A stretch of 64,000 bases of DNA, from assembly GCF_000974485.1 (NCBI RefSeq), contig NZ_BBOM01000005.1, positions 976,289 through 1,040,288 of the forward strand, in the 5' to 3' direction. Each line of letters opens with the position of its first letter. Within the stretch, counting starts at the first letter, position 1. Of this stretch, positions 7,188-14,949 are shown piece by piece. This DNA is from Streptomyces sp. NBRC 109706. GTDB lineage: Bacteria; Actinomycetota; Actinomycetes; Streptomycetales; Streptomycetaceae. The position numbers and the translations under genes are program-made. The notes beneath the pieces were generated by a model. That model did not search any database. It saw only the letters and a list, made by a program, of their open reading frames with translations, and was not told the DNA's origin.

Positions 7188-8524
7188 TGACGACCGAAAT
7201 CACCTGGGACCCGGCCCTTGACGGGCCGCTCGACGGGCCACCCGAGTTGGGTCGCGCCCAGCCCCACGATCCCGTCGCCGAGCAGAGCGTCATCGGCGCC
7301 TGCCTGATCAGCCCGCCGGCGTGCCGCGAGATCCTGGACATCCTCAACCCCAGCGCGTTCTACGAGAACCGCCACACGGTGATCTTCAACTGCATTGGCC
7401 GGATGCACGCCCGTTCCGAGCCGATCGACCCCATCACCGTCACCAAGCACCTGGCCGACGCCGGCCAGTTGGCGAAGATCGGCGGCGCCGGCTATATCCA
7501 TCAGCTCGTTCAGGTGGTGCCCACGGCAGCCAACGGCGAGTACTACGCCGAGATCGTTGAAGACCGCTACCTGCGCCGCGAGTTGATCAAGCTCGGCACC
7601 ACCGTTGCCACCATGGGGTACGCCACCGACGACGACACCTACACCCTCGTCGAACGCGCCGTCGGCATGGCCCGCGAACTCCGAGACCGCGGCCAAGCCA
7701 CCGACGACCTGCCCACCGAAGACCTCCTCGACTTCGTCCAGCATGAGGACACCTACGACTGGCTGATCCCGGGACTGCTGGAGCGCGGGGACCGCCTGAT
7801 CCTCACCGCCAGCGAAGGCGGCGGGAAGTCCACCCTGCTACGTCAGATCGCCGTGTGCACGGCCGCCGGACTGCACCCGTTCAACCCCCGCCAGCGCACC
7901 GAGCCACTGAAGGTGCTGGTCCTCGACTGCGAGAACGGCGAGCCGGCGTCCCGCCGCAAGTACCGGCCGCTCCTGAACTCGGCCGAGCGAGAGCGCCGCG
8001 GCCTCAAGCGCGGCCAGTTCAGCATCGAGTGCCGCCCGGCCGGCGTGGACCTGACCCGCCCGCAAGACCGCGCCTGGGTGATGCGCCGCGTCGAACGCCT
8101 CATGCCCGACGTGCTGATCATCGGCCCCGTCTACCGGCTGCACGCCGGCAACCCCAACGACGAAGAGCTGGCCCGCAAGGTCAGCGTGGTCATCGACGAG
8201 GCGCGCGCCACGGCGAACTGCGCCGTGCTGATGGAGGCCCACTCCCCACACGGCAGCGCGATCGGCCCCCGCTCCCTGCGCCCCCTCGGCAGCTCGCTGT
8301 GGATGCGCTGGCCCGAATTCGGCTTCGGCCTACGCCCGGTCGAGGACGAGAAGAGCGCGACCAACGAACCAGGATGCCGAGGCCGCCGGGTCATCCCCTG
8401 GCGCGGCATGCGCGACGAACGCGAATGGCCCCAGTTCGTCCGGCAGGGCGACAACTGGCCCTGGGTGCCCTACCAGCCAATCGACCTCAAGGACGGCCAC
8501 TCGCCGACGGGAGCGATCTGGTGA
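7187..8524 (+). CDS. DnaB-like replicative helicase / RepA-type ATPase
   Basis: A 445-residue protein. Residues about 28-130 match the DnaB N-terminal domain (DPVAEQSVIGACL...FYENRHTVIFNCI). Residues about 195-420 form a RecA-like ATPase with Walker A ASEGGGKST (209-217) and a Walker B-like stretch PDVLIIGPVYRL. The motor is shorter than canonical DnaB and closer to hexameric RepA-type AAA_25 proteins. It follows the initiator gene with a TGATG overlap, giving an initiator-plus-helicase module like lambda O-P. It should unwind the phage origin. Confidence 0.85.
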   Translation: MTTEITWDPALDGPLDGPPELGRAQPHDPVAEQSVIGACLISPPACREILDILNPSAFYENRHTVIFNCIGRMHARSEPIDPITVTKHLADAGQLAKIGGAGYIHQLVQVVPTAANGEYYAEIVEDRYLRRELIKLGTTVATMGYATDDDTYTLVERAVGMARELRDRGQATDDLPTEDLLDFVQHEDTYDWLIPGLLERGDRLILTASEGGGKSTLLRQIAVCTAAGLHPFNPRQRTEPLKVLVLDCENGEPASRRKYRPLLNSAERERRGLKRGQFSIECRPAGVDLTRPQDRAWVMRRVERLMPDVLIIGPVYRLHAGNPNDEELARKVSVVIDEARATANCAVLMEAHSPHGSAIGPRSLRPLGSSLWMRWPEFGFGLRPVEDEKSATNEPGCRGRRVIPWRGMRDEREWPQFVRQGDNWPWVPYQPIDLKDGHSPTGAIW

Positions 8525-8628
8525 CCCGCCACGCCACCACCCCCACACCGTAACCCTCGGTGACCCGGACCAGCCGCCGGGCCACCCGCACCCGCCCCGA
8601 TCCGCAACCACCCGAGGAGGACTGACCG
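8525..8628. other. Short gap after the helicase gene
   Basis: GC-rich spacer with no good ORF. A strong ribosome site (GAGGAGG) lies just before the next ATG at 8629. Confidence 0.4.
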
Positions 8629-9306
8629 ATGGCCCAGTGCGGACTCTGTGAACGCGACCTGGCCGGCGACCGCGCCGAGCACCACCTGTGCGCCGGCTGC
8701 ACCCGCGCCACCGCCGAACGCCTCGCCCGGCTCCCCGCGCTCCACACCGTGCTGGGCGCCTTCCTCGCCCCCGCACCGCGCCCCGCCGGTGCGGGCAGCA
8801 CACGGCCGGCCGAGGCCCCGCTGCCGGTCGACGAGACCGTGCTCAACCTCCGGGGCCCCGGAGGCATCGTCGGCGTCCTGGAAGACTGGCGCGCGGCCCT
8901 GCACGCCGACCTGGAGTGGGAGCCGCCCCGCATCACCGGCACCATCACCGACCGCGTCACCGCCGCCGCCAACGGCCTGGCCGTCAACCTCCCCTGGATC
9001 GCGAGCAGCTGGCCGACCGCCGGCGACTTCGCCCGCGAGATCCGCGACCTGGAGCACGCGGCCATCAGCATCGTGGACCCCACACCCCGCCAGCGGCGCC
9101 TCGGCCACTGCCTCACCCCCACCGCCGACGGCACCCCGTGCGGCGCCGTCGTCCACGTCACCCAGGGCGCCACCACCGCCCGCTGCCCCTGGTGCGGAAC
9201 CCACTGGCCCCCCGCCACCTGGGGCACCCTCGCCGCCCACCACAACCCCGAAGAAGCCCACGCGGGGCACGCGCCGGCGGAACAAAGCGTCACGCTCGGT
9301 CGTTGA
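8629..9306 (+). CDS. Phage zinc-finger protein
   Basis: A 225-residue protein with a Cys4-type knuckle at the N terminus (CGLCERDL...HHLCAGC) and a second zinc ribbon near the C terminus (CGAVVHV...RCPWCGTHW). The middle is helical and matches nothing I know. Such double zinc-ribbon proteins are frequent in Streptomyces phages near the replication or packaging genes. The role is unknown. An excellent Shine-Dalgarno (GAGGAGGAC) supports the start. Confidence 0.7.
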   Translation: MAQCGLCERDLAGDRAEHHLCAGCTRATAERLARLPALHTVLGAFLAPAPRPAGAGSTRPAEAPLPVDETVLNLRGPGGIVGVLEDWRAALHADLEWEPPRITGTITDRVTAAANGLAVNLPWIASSWPTAGDFAREIRDLEHAAISIVDPTPRQRRLGHCLTPTADGTPCGAVVHVTQGATTARCPWCGTHWPPATWGTLAAHHNPEEAHAGHAPAEQSVTLGR

Positions 9307-9348
9307 CCGAGCGGTCGCCGTGACGAACGCCTCGAAGGGAACCCAAAG

Positions 9349-9864
9349 TTGAGTGACTTCTCCACCCGAGCAGCCGCGATCTTCGGCACCAGCGGGAGTC
9401 GAGTCAACTGGCCGTCAGCCTTGTTCACGGAGATCGAATCCGACGTCATCTCCGCGCAGAACCTAGTCGTCGAGTGGGCCGAGCGCCATGGGCTCCGTCA
9501 TGCCAGCTCCGAACGGGGCTGTTGCCCACATTGGCTTCAACACGAGGATGACGGGTGTGTTGACCTCGAAGGATGTCAATTCCACTGCCTGCGACACGTG
9601 AGGGATGATCCGTGGAGGTTCGCGCGGCACAAGTGGCTTAGGGCCGGCAGGCCAGCCGTGCTGACCAGCGAGGTCGAAGCGCCCTACAGTGGAGCCATCC
9701 CCACTCTCAACGCTGGCCAGCGATCTCTCTTGGACAGCTGGCTTGCCAGAGACCCGCGTCTTCGAATTACCACCGGCACGGGCTGGAACCAGCGCGGAAC
9801 GTTGCAGATCATCACGTGGCGCGCCGATCGGATCGCCAAAGTCACCACAGCCTCTGCCTGTTGA
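9349..9864 (+). CDS. Hypothetical protein, TTG start, lower GC
   Basis: A 171-residue protein starting at TTG 9349 after GAAGGGA. It has a Cys/His-rich middle (GCCPHWLQHEDDGCVDLEGCQFHC) that could bind a metal. The codon use is less GC-biased than in neighbouring genes, which suggests more recent acquisition. No family was recognised. Confidence 0.6.
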   Translation: MSDFSTRAAAIFGTSGSRVNWPSALFTEIESDVISAQNLVVEWAERHGLRHASSERGCCPHWLQHEDDGCVDLEGCQFHCLRHVRDDPWRFARHKWLRAGRPAVLTSEVEAPYSGAIPTLNAGQRSLLDSWLARDPRLRITTGTGWNQRGTLQIITWRADRIAKVTTASAC

Positions 9865-9896
9865 TCTGCCGCGCCCCACAGAAAGACGCTGGCCTC

Positions 9897-10100
9897 ATGG
9901 AGCCCCTGTTCGTCCCGCCCGGGTACCTCACCGCCCACCAGGTCGCCGCCCAGCTCGGCATCGGACTCCCCGCCGTCCGCCAGCTGGTGCGGCGCGGCCA
10001 CCTCCACCACGCCGGCGGCAGCCCCCGCCAGCCCTACTACGCCTGGCCCGACGTCCAGCAGCTCATCCGGGCCCGCGCCCGAGTACCCGAGGCAGCTTGA
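9897..10100 (+). CDS. Small HTH_17 (excisionase-type) protein
   Basis: A 67-residue protein consisting almost entirely of one winged HTH (LTAHQVAAQLGIGLPAVRQLVRRGHLHHAG). This is the fold of excisionases and small phage activators. It could be the true recombination directionality factor or a late activator. The gene at 3156 is the alternative excisionase candidate. An earlier in-frame ATG at 9816 overlaps the previous gene and is unlikely. Confidence 0.65.
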   Translation: MEPLFVPPGYLTAHQVAAQLGIGLPAVRQLVRRGHLHHAGGSPRQPYYAWPDVQQLIRARARVPEAA

Positions 10101-10195
10101 CCAGCAGCAACACGTCGTGTAACCATCTTTCCGGAGACGTATGCCCGAAGGGCCTCGCCGGTGCGCCGGCCAATGCCTGCGGCAGGTTCGGAGAC

Positions 10196-10750
10196 TCATA
10201 CGGAGCGGGTGAGCTGCCCCTCTGCTTCCGCTGCCCAGGTATCGACCGCGTCGGCGAGTTGCTGCACCGCGCGCCTTGCGTTTATGGCCATGGCTTCACC
10301 TTGATCAGTCAGTACATTCATTCGCATAGCACGAGCATCGTTGACGATCGCCGCCGCCATCTCCCTGATGTTCTCTGCGGTCTCCACGAGTGCAGGTGGA
10401 CCAACCAGGCGCATTTGCGAACGGGTTCGGGTTAGGTCGTCAACGCAAGCCTGCATGTGGTCGCTGGCTGCCACAAGGTCCTCGTGAAGCGCGCGATCGC
10501 CGAGACTCAACTGGGCGAGGAACTTGTTGATCGCTAAGGTCATCTCCTCGGCCGCAGAGAGATGGTTGAGGTAGATCTCCTGGCGCCGGAGCCTTTCGGT
10601 CTCGCGCCGTTGGCCATCGAGTTGGAGCAACACTGCGTCAACCGTGGCCTTTGCCTGGTAACGGCCAGTTCGGTAGCCGACCACTGCCCCAATCACTGCG
10701 CCCACCGCGCCTATGCCGGCCCCTATGAGGGCCGCTATCTCTGGACTCAC
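10196..10750 (-). CDS. Antisense membrane-anchored coiled-coil protein
   Basis: A 184-residue protein on the strand opposite to its neighbours. One N-terminal TM helix (residues 4-26, IAALIGAGIGAVGAVIGAVVG) is followed by long helices likely to be coiled coil. It contains a rare TTA codon (10535-10537) and has a lower GC bias. Position, orientation and topology fit a lysogenic-conversion or exclusion gene, but there is no sequence proof of function. The GTG start at 10750 faces the lipoprotein gene across a 250-bp divergent promoter region. Confidence 0.65.
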   Translation of the reverse strand: MSPEIAALIGAGIGAVGAVIGAVVGYRTGRYQAKATVDAVLLQLDGQRRETERLRRQEIYLNHLSAAEEMTLAINKFLAQLSLGDRALHEDLVAASDHMQACVDDLTRTRSQMRLVGPPALVETAENIREMAAAIVNDARAMRMNVLTDQGEAMAINARRAVQQLADAVDTWAAEAEGQLTRSV

Positions 10751-11000
10751 TCACCCGATGCTGCCAGCGGGTTCCGCATGCCGACGTGCTCTTGGCCAAA
10801 CAGAGACCACCCTGGGCGGGTGGAGCGGGAGATGGTCAGCGCCGCCCTCAACGTGCAACTCGACGGCTGGTACGGCGACTCGAACGGCAGCGTCCCGGGC
10901 ATCAAACCGTAACGCCGCTACCTCTCCCCTCTCGCGCCGTCAGCATCACAGGCTGGTCACACCCCCAACACCCGCTCCCCGTATACGGAATGCTCGGCAC
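10751..11000. promoter_or_regulatory. Divergent intergenic region
   Basis: A 250-base gap between the leftward membrane gene and the rightward lipoprotein gene. It must carry both promoters. No confident coding sequence or strong -35/-10 pair was identified. Confidence 0.35.
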
Positions 11001-11618
11001 ATGACCCGCATCCGCATACCCCTCCTCGCCATCATCACCGCAGCCGCACTCGCCCTCACCGCCTGTTCCGATGACGACGCCGAGCCGACCCGAGCTGGCG
11101 ACCGGACAGCGCCACCCTCCGGGGAGGCAGTCACAGAGGACCCAGCCACAGAAGAGGAACCCGCCCCCGTAGACGAGCCCCAAACCGCCCCGGGTATGCC
11201 TGATGACCTCGCGTGGGGCGACACCCACAACTGGAACGACGGTGTCAGCCTCACCATCGCGGGCGTCACCCAGGTGCCGGACGCCGACCTCGGAGAGTTC
11301 GACCGCGAGTTCATGACGGACGGCCACACGCCACTCGCTGTCCAGGTCGCCATCACCAACGACGGTGAAGCGCCCCTCGACCTGATGGAGTTCTCCTTCC
11401 TCGTCAACGGCGCCACCACGGGCGGCGAAGCCGAATCCCTCTTCCTAGAGGGTGACGTCTTCCTCGAAGGGCGTCTCGCCCCCGGACAGACGCGGGACTA
11501 CACCGACCACGTCTCCTTCGACATCGGCGAGTACGGCAGCGACATCACAGTTGAAGCGATGCGCTTCTACGACGGCATGGACTTCGACCACCCCATCTGG
11601 GTAGGCACCATCCAGTAA
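11001..11618 (+). CDS. Prophage-encoded lipoprotein
   Basis: A 205-residue protein with a lipoprotein signal peptide: MTRIRIPLLAIITAAALALTAC, with the lipobox LTAC ending at Cys22. An acidic low-complexity linker follows, then an Ig-like beta domain (about 75-205, LAVQVAITNDGEAPLDLMEF) resembling the DUF4352 family. It should be anchored outside the cytoplasmic membrane. Prophage lipoproteins often block superinfection, so this is a candidate exclusion protein. That role is inferred. Confidence 0.75.
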   Translation: MTRIRIPLLAIITAAALALTACSDDDAEPTRAGDRTAPPSGEAVTEDPATEEEPAPVDEPQTAPGMPDDLAWGDTHNWNDGVSLTIAGVTQVPDADLGEFDREFMTDGHTPLAVQVAITNDGEAPLDLMEFSFLVNGATTGGEAESLFLEGDVFLEGRLAPGQTRDYTDHVSFDIGEYGSDITVEAMRFYDGMDFDHPIWVGTIQ

Positions 11619-11623
11619 CTGAC

Positions 11624-11707
11624 GCCGGCCGGGCATCGCCCCACCCTGGCCGGCCAATACGACTCCCCGCCGCGCTCGCTTCGGTCCCCTCCGGCGGCGC
11701 GGCGGGG
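11624..11707. terminator. Two hairpins after the lipoprotein gene
   Basis: GCCGGCC (11624) pairs with GGCCGGC (11648). CCCCGCCGCGC (11665-11675) pairs perfectly with GCGCGGCGGGG (11697-11707). There is no T tract, as is usual for Streptomyces terminators. They separate the accessory genes from the packaging operon. Confidence 0.6.
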
Positions 11708-11731
11708 CCCAAATCGCGAAGGGGGTGGGTG

Positions 11732-12001
11732 ATGAACAACCCCCGTAACGGCAGGCCCTACAGGCGGCTGTGTGCCGCCCAACGCGCCCTGGGGCTGCCC
11801 TGCTGGCTCTGTGGCTGGGAGATCGACTACCAGGCCGATGCGCGCGCCCGGGAGTCGTTCACGCTCGATCACGCGGTGCCACTCTCGCGGGGCGGCCCGC
11901 TGCTGGACCCCGCCAACGCCCGCTCCGCGCACCGGGCGTGCAACAGCTCGAAGGGCAACCGCAGTTCGTTGAAGACCGTGCGGACGTCGCGTCGGTGGTG
12001 A
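11732..12001 (+). CDS. HNH endonuclease
   Basis: An 89-residue HNH nuclease with zinc-binding CWLCG, the core FTLDHAVPLSRGG and the closing HRACNSSKGN. Small HNH proteins beside the terminase assist genome cleavage at cos sites in HK97-like phages. GGGGGTG precedes the start, and a GTG three bases earlier is an alternative. It opens the late packaging region. Confidence 0.9.
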   Translation: MNNPRNGRPYRRLCAAQRALGLPCWLCGWEIDYQADARARESFTLDHAVPLSRGGPLLDPANARSAHRACNSSKGNRSSLKTVRTSRRW

Positions 12002-12013
12002 GACGATAGCGGC

Positions 12014-12205
12014 ATGGCGAAGTGCGACCTAGAGCAGCAGGTCAGACAGCTATCTCAGCTGGTGTCATCCCTGGTGGAGCGTCACGTGGAGTTCGTTGGC
12101 ACTGTGACCCCACATCTCCCGCCCGCCGCCGCTGACGAGGCCGCCGAGCACGCCAGGCACCTCGCCGTCGACACCTTGGCGCGGCTGACGGAGATCACCG
12201 TCTGA
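12014..12205 (+). CDS. Small hypothetical coiled-coil protein
   Basis: A 63-residue predominantly helical protein (LEQQVRQLSQLVSSLVERHVEF). It lies 12 bases after the HNH gene and 16 before the kinase-like gene, so it is in the same transcript. No family was recognised. Confidence 0.5.
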   Translation: MAKCDLEQQVRQLSQLVSSLVERHVEFVGTVTPHLPPAAADEAAEHARHLAVDTLARLTEITV

Positions 12206-12221
12206 GGACGAACGGGGTGCC

Positions 12222-12701
12222 GTGGTGCTGTACGTCGTCACCGGCCCACCCACCGCCGGCAAGTCCGCGTGGATCACGGGCCGGGCTCGGCCCCGAGACA
12301 TCGTCATCGACCTCGACCGCATCGCGCTGGCCCTCGCCGGCCCCGGAGCAGACGACCACGACCACGACCCGCACCTGCTGCGCGTCGCCCACAAGGCCAG
12401 GTTCGCCGCCATCAAAGAGGCCACCCGCATTTCAACGGGGGAAGGCCAGTCGAACCCCCCCGAGCAGCGACCCGACGTCTACCTGATCCACACCCAGCCC
12501 AGCGTCAAACAGCGGGCCCGCTACCACAGACAGGGCGCCCGCATCATCGTGGTGGACCCCGGCCGCGACATCACCATGGCGAGGGTGCGGCAGCTGCGCC
12601 AGCCCAGCATGGAACGGGTAGCCGCCCGCTGGTACGAACAGCACACCCACACACCACGCGGTGCGACCGTCGTCAACTCACGCGGTTCACGGAACTGGTA
12701 G
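12222..12701 (+). CDS. P-loop NTPase, polynucleotide-kinase-like
   Basis: A 159-residue protein with Walker A GPPTAGKS at residues 8-15 and an aspartate motif (IVIDLDRIA), the pattern of AAA_33 / nucleotide and polynucleotide kinases. A lid-like basic region follows (MARVRQLRQPSMERVAARW). It may phosphorylate nucleotides or DNA ends during packaging or repair. The start is GTG. Confidence 0.75.
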   Translation: MVLYVVTGPPTAGKSAWITGRARPRDIVIDLDRIALALAGPGADDHDHDPHLLRVAHKARFAAIKEATRISTGEGQSNPPEQRPDVYLIHTQPSVKQRARYHRQGARIIVVDPGRDITMARVRQLRQPSMERVAARWYEQHTHTPRGATVVNSRGSRNW

Positions 12702-13070
12702 GGCGCCACGCAACGTGACATGGGACCGCCGTTTTCAGAGACGGCCCCACCCGGCAGCGCCCACGCGCCCCGGCCCGGGTGGTGCACCGCACCATCACGC
12801 ACAGCCATTCAGACCGCGATGCGACGACCCACATAGCGCAGCGTGAACCAACCCTTGAGCGATTCACTTAGCGTCAACACAGCTGTGACTGTGCGCTATG
12901 GGAGGGGGGTGGGTTGCTCCACGTGGAAACGCCGACGTGGGCGACCCAACCGCCCTTCTCGCCCGGTTTTTTGCGCGGGCTCTGTGAAAGATCACCGGCG
13001 ACAGAAGGTGATGAAAAACAGGTAACGCAGCGTCACCCCAACCCTGGTGACGCTGAGTGAGGGGGCGGCG
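12702..13070. promoter_or_regulatory. Gene-free region before terminase: candidate cos / late promoter
   Basis: About 370 bases hold no gene. Two structures stand out: CATAGCGCA (12832-12840) inverted as TGCGCTATG (12892-12900), and a perfect 9-bp hairpin AGCGTCACC/GGTGACGCT (13029-13054). AGCGT(C/G)A also recurs at 12840 and 12870. A GCCCGGTTTTTTGCGCGGGC-like stretch sits near 12960-12980. Position right before the terminase genes is typical of cos sites; the cleavage point cannot be assigned. Confidence 0.45.
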
Positions 13071-13337
13071 GTGAGTGAAGCGTGGCACCGCACGAACGAC
13101 GAGATCACCGCGCTGGGTGTGGCAGATTCCGCCCCGGGTCTGGTCGCGGTGGCGCTGTCGCTGGCCGAGCAGCTGGATCGGTGCGAGGCGCCGACGTCGG
13201 CGGCCGTGGTCGCCCGCGAACTGCGGGCCACGCTGCTGGAGTTGCGGAAGCTGGCGCCACCGGCTGAGGAGGGGGACGCGCTCGATGAACTCGCCAAGCG
13301 TCGCGCCGAGCGCCGCGCCAGCGGAACCGACGGCTGA
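13071..13337 (+). CDS. Putative terminase small subunit
   Basis: An 88-residue helical protein read from GTG 13071 after a GAGGGGGC purine run. It lies directly before, and overlaps by 53 bases, the large terminase gene. Size, position and helical content (ALSLAEQLDRCEAPTSAAVV...) fit a small terminase-like protein, but I see no clear HTH motif. Confidence 0.55.
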   Translation: MSEAWHRTNDEITALGVADSAPGLVAVALSLAEQLDRCEAPTSAAVVARELRATLLELRKLAPPAEEGDALDELAKRRAERRASGTDG

Positions 13338-14805
13338 GCGGCTGCTCGGTCACCAGCGGCCCCGGATCGAGACGGTTCCGGGCACGGGGTTGTCCTCGGC
13401 GGGCCAAGAGGCGGTCGAGCTGGCGTCCATGGCCGGGCTGGAGCTGGACCCGTGGCAACGCTATGTGCTGGATCAGGGCATGGCCGAACGCGCGGATGGG
13501 GACTGGGCCGCCTTCGAGGTGTGTGTCAACCTCCCGCGCCAGAACGGCAAGGGCGCGGTGATCGAAGCGAGGGAGTTGGCGGGGCTGTTCCTGCTGGCCG
13601 AGCCGTTGCAGGTCCACACCGCGCACGAGTTCAAGACGGCGAAGGTCGGCTTCAAGCGGATCGAGTCGTTGATTACTAACTGTGACTCGTTGCGGAAGCG
13701 GGTCAAGGCCGTGCGGTACACCACCGGTGAGGAGCAGATTGAACTGCTGGCCGGGCCGGTGCTGCGGTTCCTGGCCCGCTCCGGCGGTTCAGGCCGGGGC
13801 TTCACCGGGAACACGATCTTCTTCGACGAGGCGATGATCCTCGGTGAGGATGCGATGGGCGCGCTGTTGCCGACCATGGCGGCGGTGCCCAACCCGCAGG
13901 CGTGGTACTTGGGTTCGGCTGGGATCGGCGCCTTGTCGGGGCAGCTGGCCCGCCTGAGGGCCCGCGCCCTCAAGGCCCTGGCCGAGGGGCGACCGGACCC
14001 GAGCTTGGCGTACTTTGAGTGGTCGATCGATCCGCACGCGGACGAGTGCCCGGAAGGGTGCGCGGAGCATGACGACATCGAGAGCTTGGAGTCGGCGGCG
14101 CGGGCGAACCCTGCGTTGGGCATCCGGCTGACGCCGGAGCACGTGCAGCGTGAGCTGCTGTCGATGGGGCCTCGGGTGTACTCCCGGGAGCGCTTGGGTG
14201 TGGGTGAATACCCGTCCGAGGGTGACGCCACTTGGGCGGTTATCGCCGAGGAGGCGTGGCGGGCCTTGGCCGATGGCGAGAGCCGGCCAGCCGACCCGGT
14301 GCGGTTCGCGATCGATACCACCCCGGAACGCAGCTTCTCGGCGATCGCCGTTGCTGGCACGTCGGGTGAGCAGTTGCACGTGGAGATCACTGACCACCGG
14401 CCCGGTACGGACTGGGTGGTGGCGCGTGCTGTTGAGCTGCAAGAGCGGTGGAACCCGGCGTGCTGGGTGGTGGACGAGGTCGGGCCGGCCGGCTCACTGA
14501 TTCCGGCGCTTCGGGCGGCGGGTATCGAGCCGGTCTGCCCGAAGTCCCGCGAGGTGGCCCAGGCGACGGGGCAGTTCATCGACGACGTGAAGGCCGGCCG
14601 GCTGGTGCATCTGGATCAGCCGATGTTGGCCGCCGCGCTGGCGGGCGCTCAGTTGCGGACGCTTGGTGACGCGAGCGCGTGGGCCCGGCGCGGGCTGAGC
14701 GTGGACATCTCCCCGCTGGTGACGGTGACGCTGGCGGCGTGGGCGTTGCGCACGTGGGAGCCCGAGCCCGAGCCGGATGTCGAACCGATGGTGGCGTGGG
14801 GGTGA
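13285..14805 (+). CDS. Terminase large subunit
   Basis: A 506-residue packaging ATPase/nuclease. The ATPase domain shows a Walker A-like NLPRQNGKG (82-90) and Walker B TIFFDEA (177-183). The C-terminal RNase H-like nuclease domain has an acidic site beginning FAIDTTPERSFSAIA and a later WVVDEVG. It matches the HK97/phage Terminase_1 family in order and length. The ATG at 13285 overlaps the upstream gene. It pumps DNA into the prohead through the portal encoded next. Confidence 0.93.
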   Translation: MNSPSVAPSAAPAEPTAERLLGHQRPRIETVPGTGLSSAGQEAVELASMAGLELDPWQRYVLDQGMAERADGDWAAFEVCVNLPRQNGKGAVIEARELAGLFLLAEPLQVHTAHEFKTAKVGFKRIESLITNCDSLRKRVKAVRYTTGEEQIELLAGPVLRFLARSGGSGRGFTGNTIFFDEAMILGEDAMGALLPTMAAVPNPQAWYLGSAGIGALSGQLARLRARALKALAEGRPDPSLAYFEWSIDPHADECPEGCAEHDDIESLESAARANPALGIRLTPEHVQRELLSMGPRVYSRERLGVGEYPSEGDATWAVIAEEAWRALADGESRPADPVRFAIDTTPERSFSAIAVAGTSGEQLHVEITDHRPGTDWVVARAVELQERWNPACWVVDEVGPAGSLIPALRAAGIEPVCPKSREVAQATGQFIDDVKAGRLVHLDQPMLAAALAGAQLRTLGDASAWARRGLSVDISPLVTVTLAAWALRTWEPEPEPDVEPMVAWG

Positions 14806-14809
14806 TCCG

Positions 14810-14947
14810 GTGCGCTGGGTGTTGACCGCTGTGGCGGCGGGGCTGTACGGGCTGGGCTGGGTGGCCGGCGTGGTGGTGACCGGGGTCGGGTGGACGGCGG
14901 CGGCCGTGCGCGTCGGGTGGGCTGAGGCCCGCCGGAAGGGGCGGTAG
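14810..14947 (+). CDS. Tiny single-pass membrane protein between terminase and portal
   Basis: A 45-codon ORF from GTG 14810 to TAG 14947, fitted exactly between the terminase stop (4-base gap) and the portal GTG (2-base gap). It encodes a hydrophobic segment (LTAVAAGLYGLGWVAGVVVTG) and a basic C terminus (EARRKGR). The tight packing supports it being real. The function is unknown. Confidence 0.6.
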   Translation: MRWVLTAVAAGLYGLGWVAGVVVTGVGWTAAAVRVGWAEARRKGR

Positions 14948-14949
14948 CC

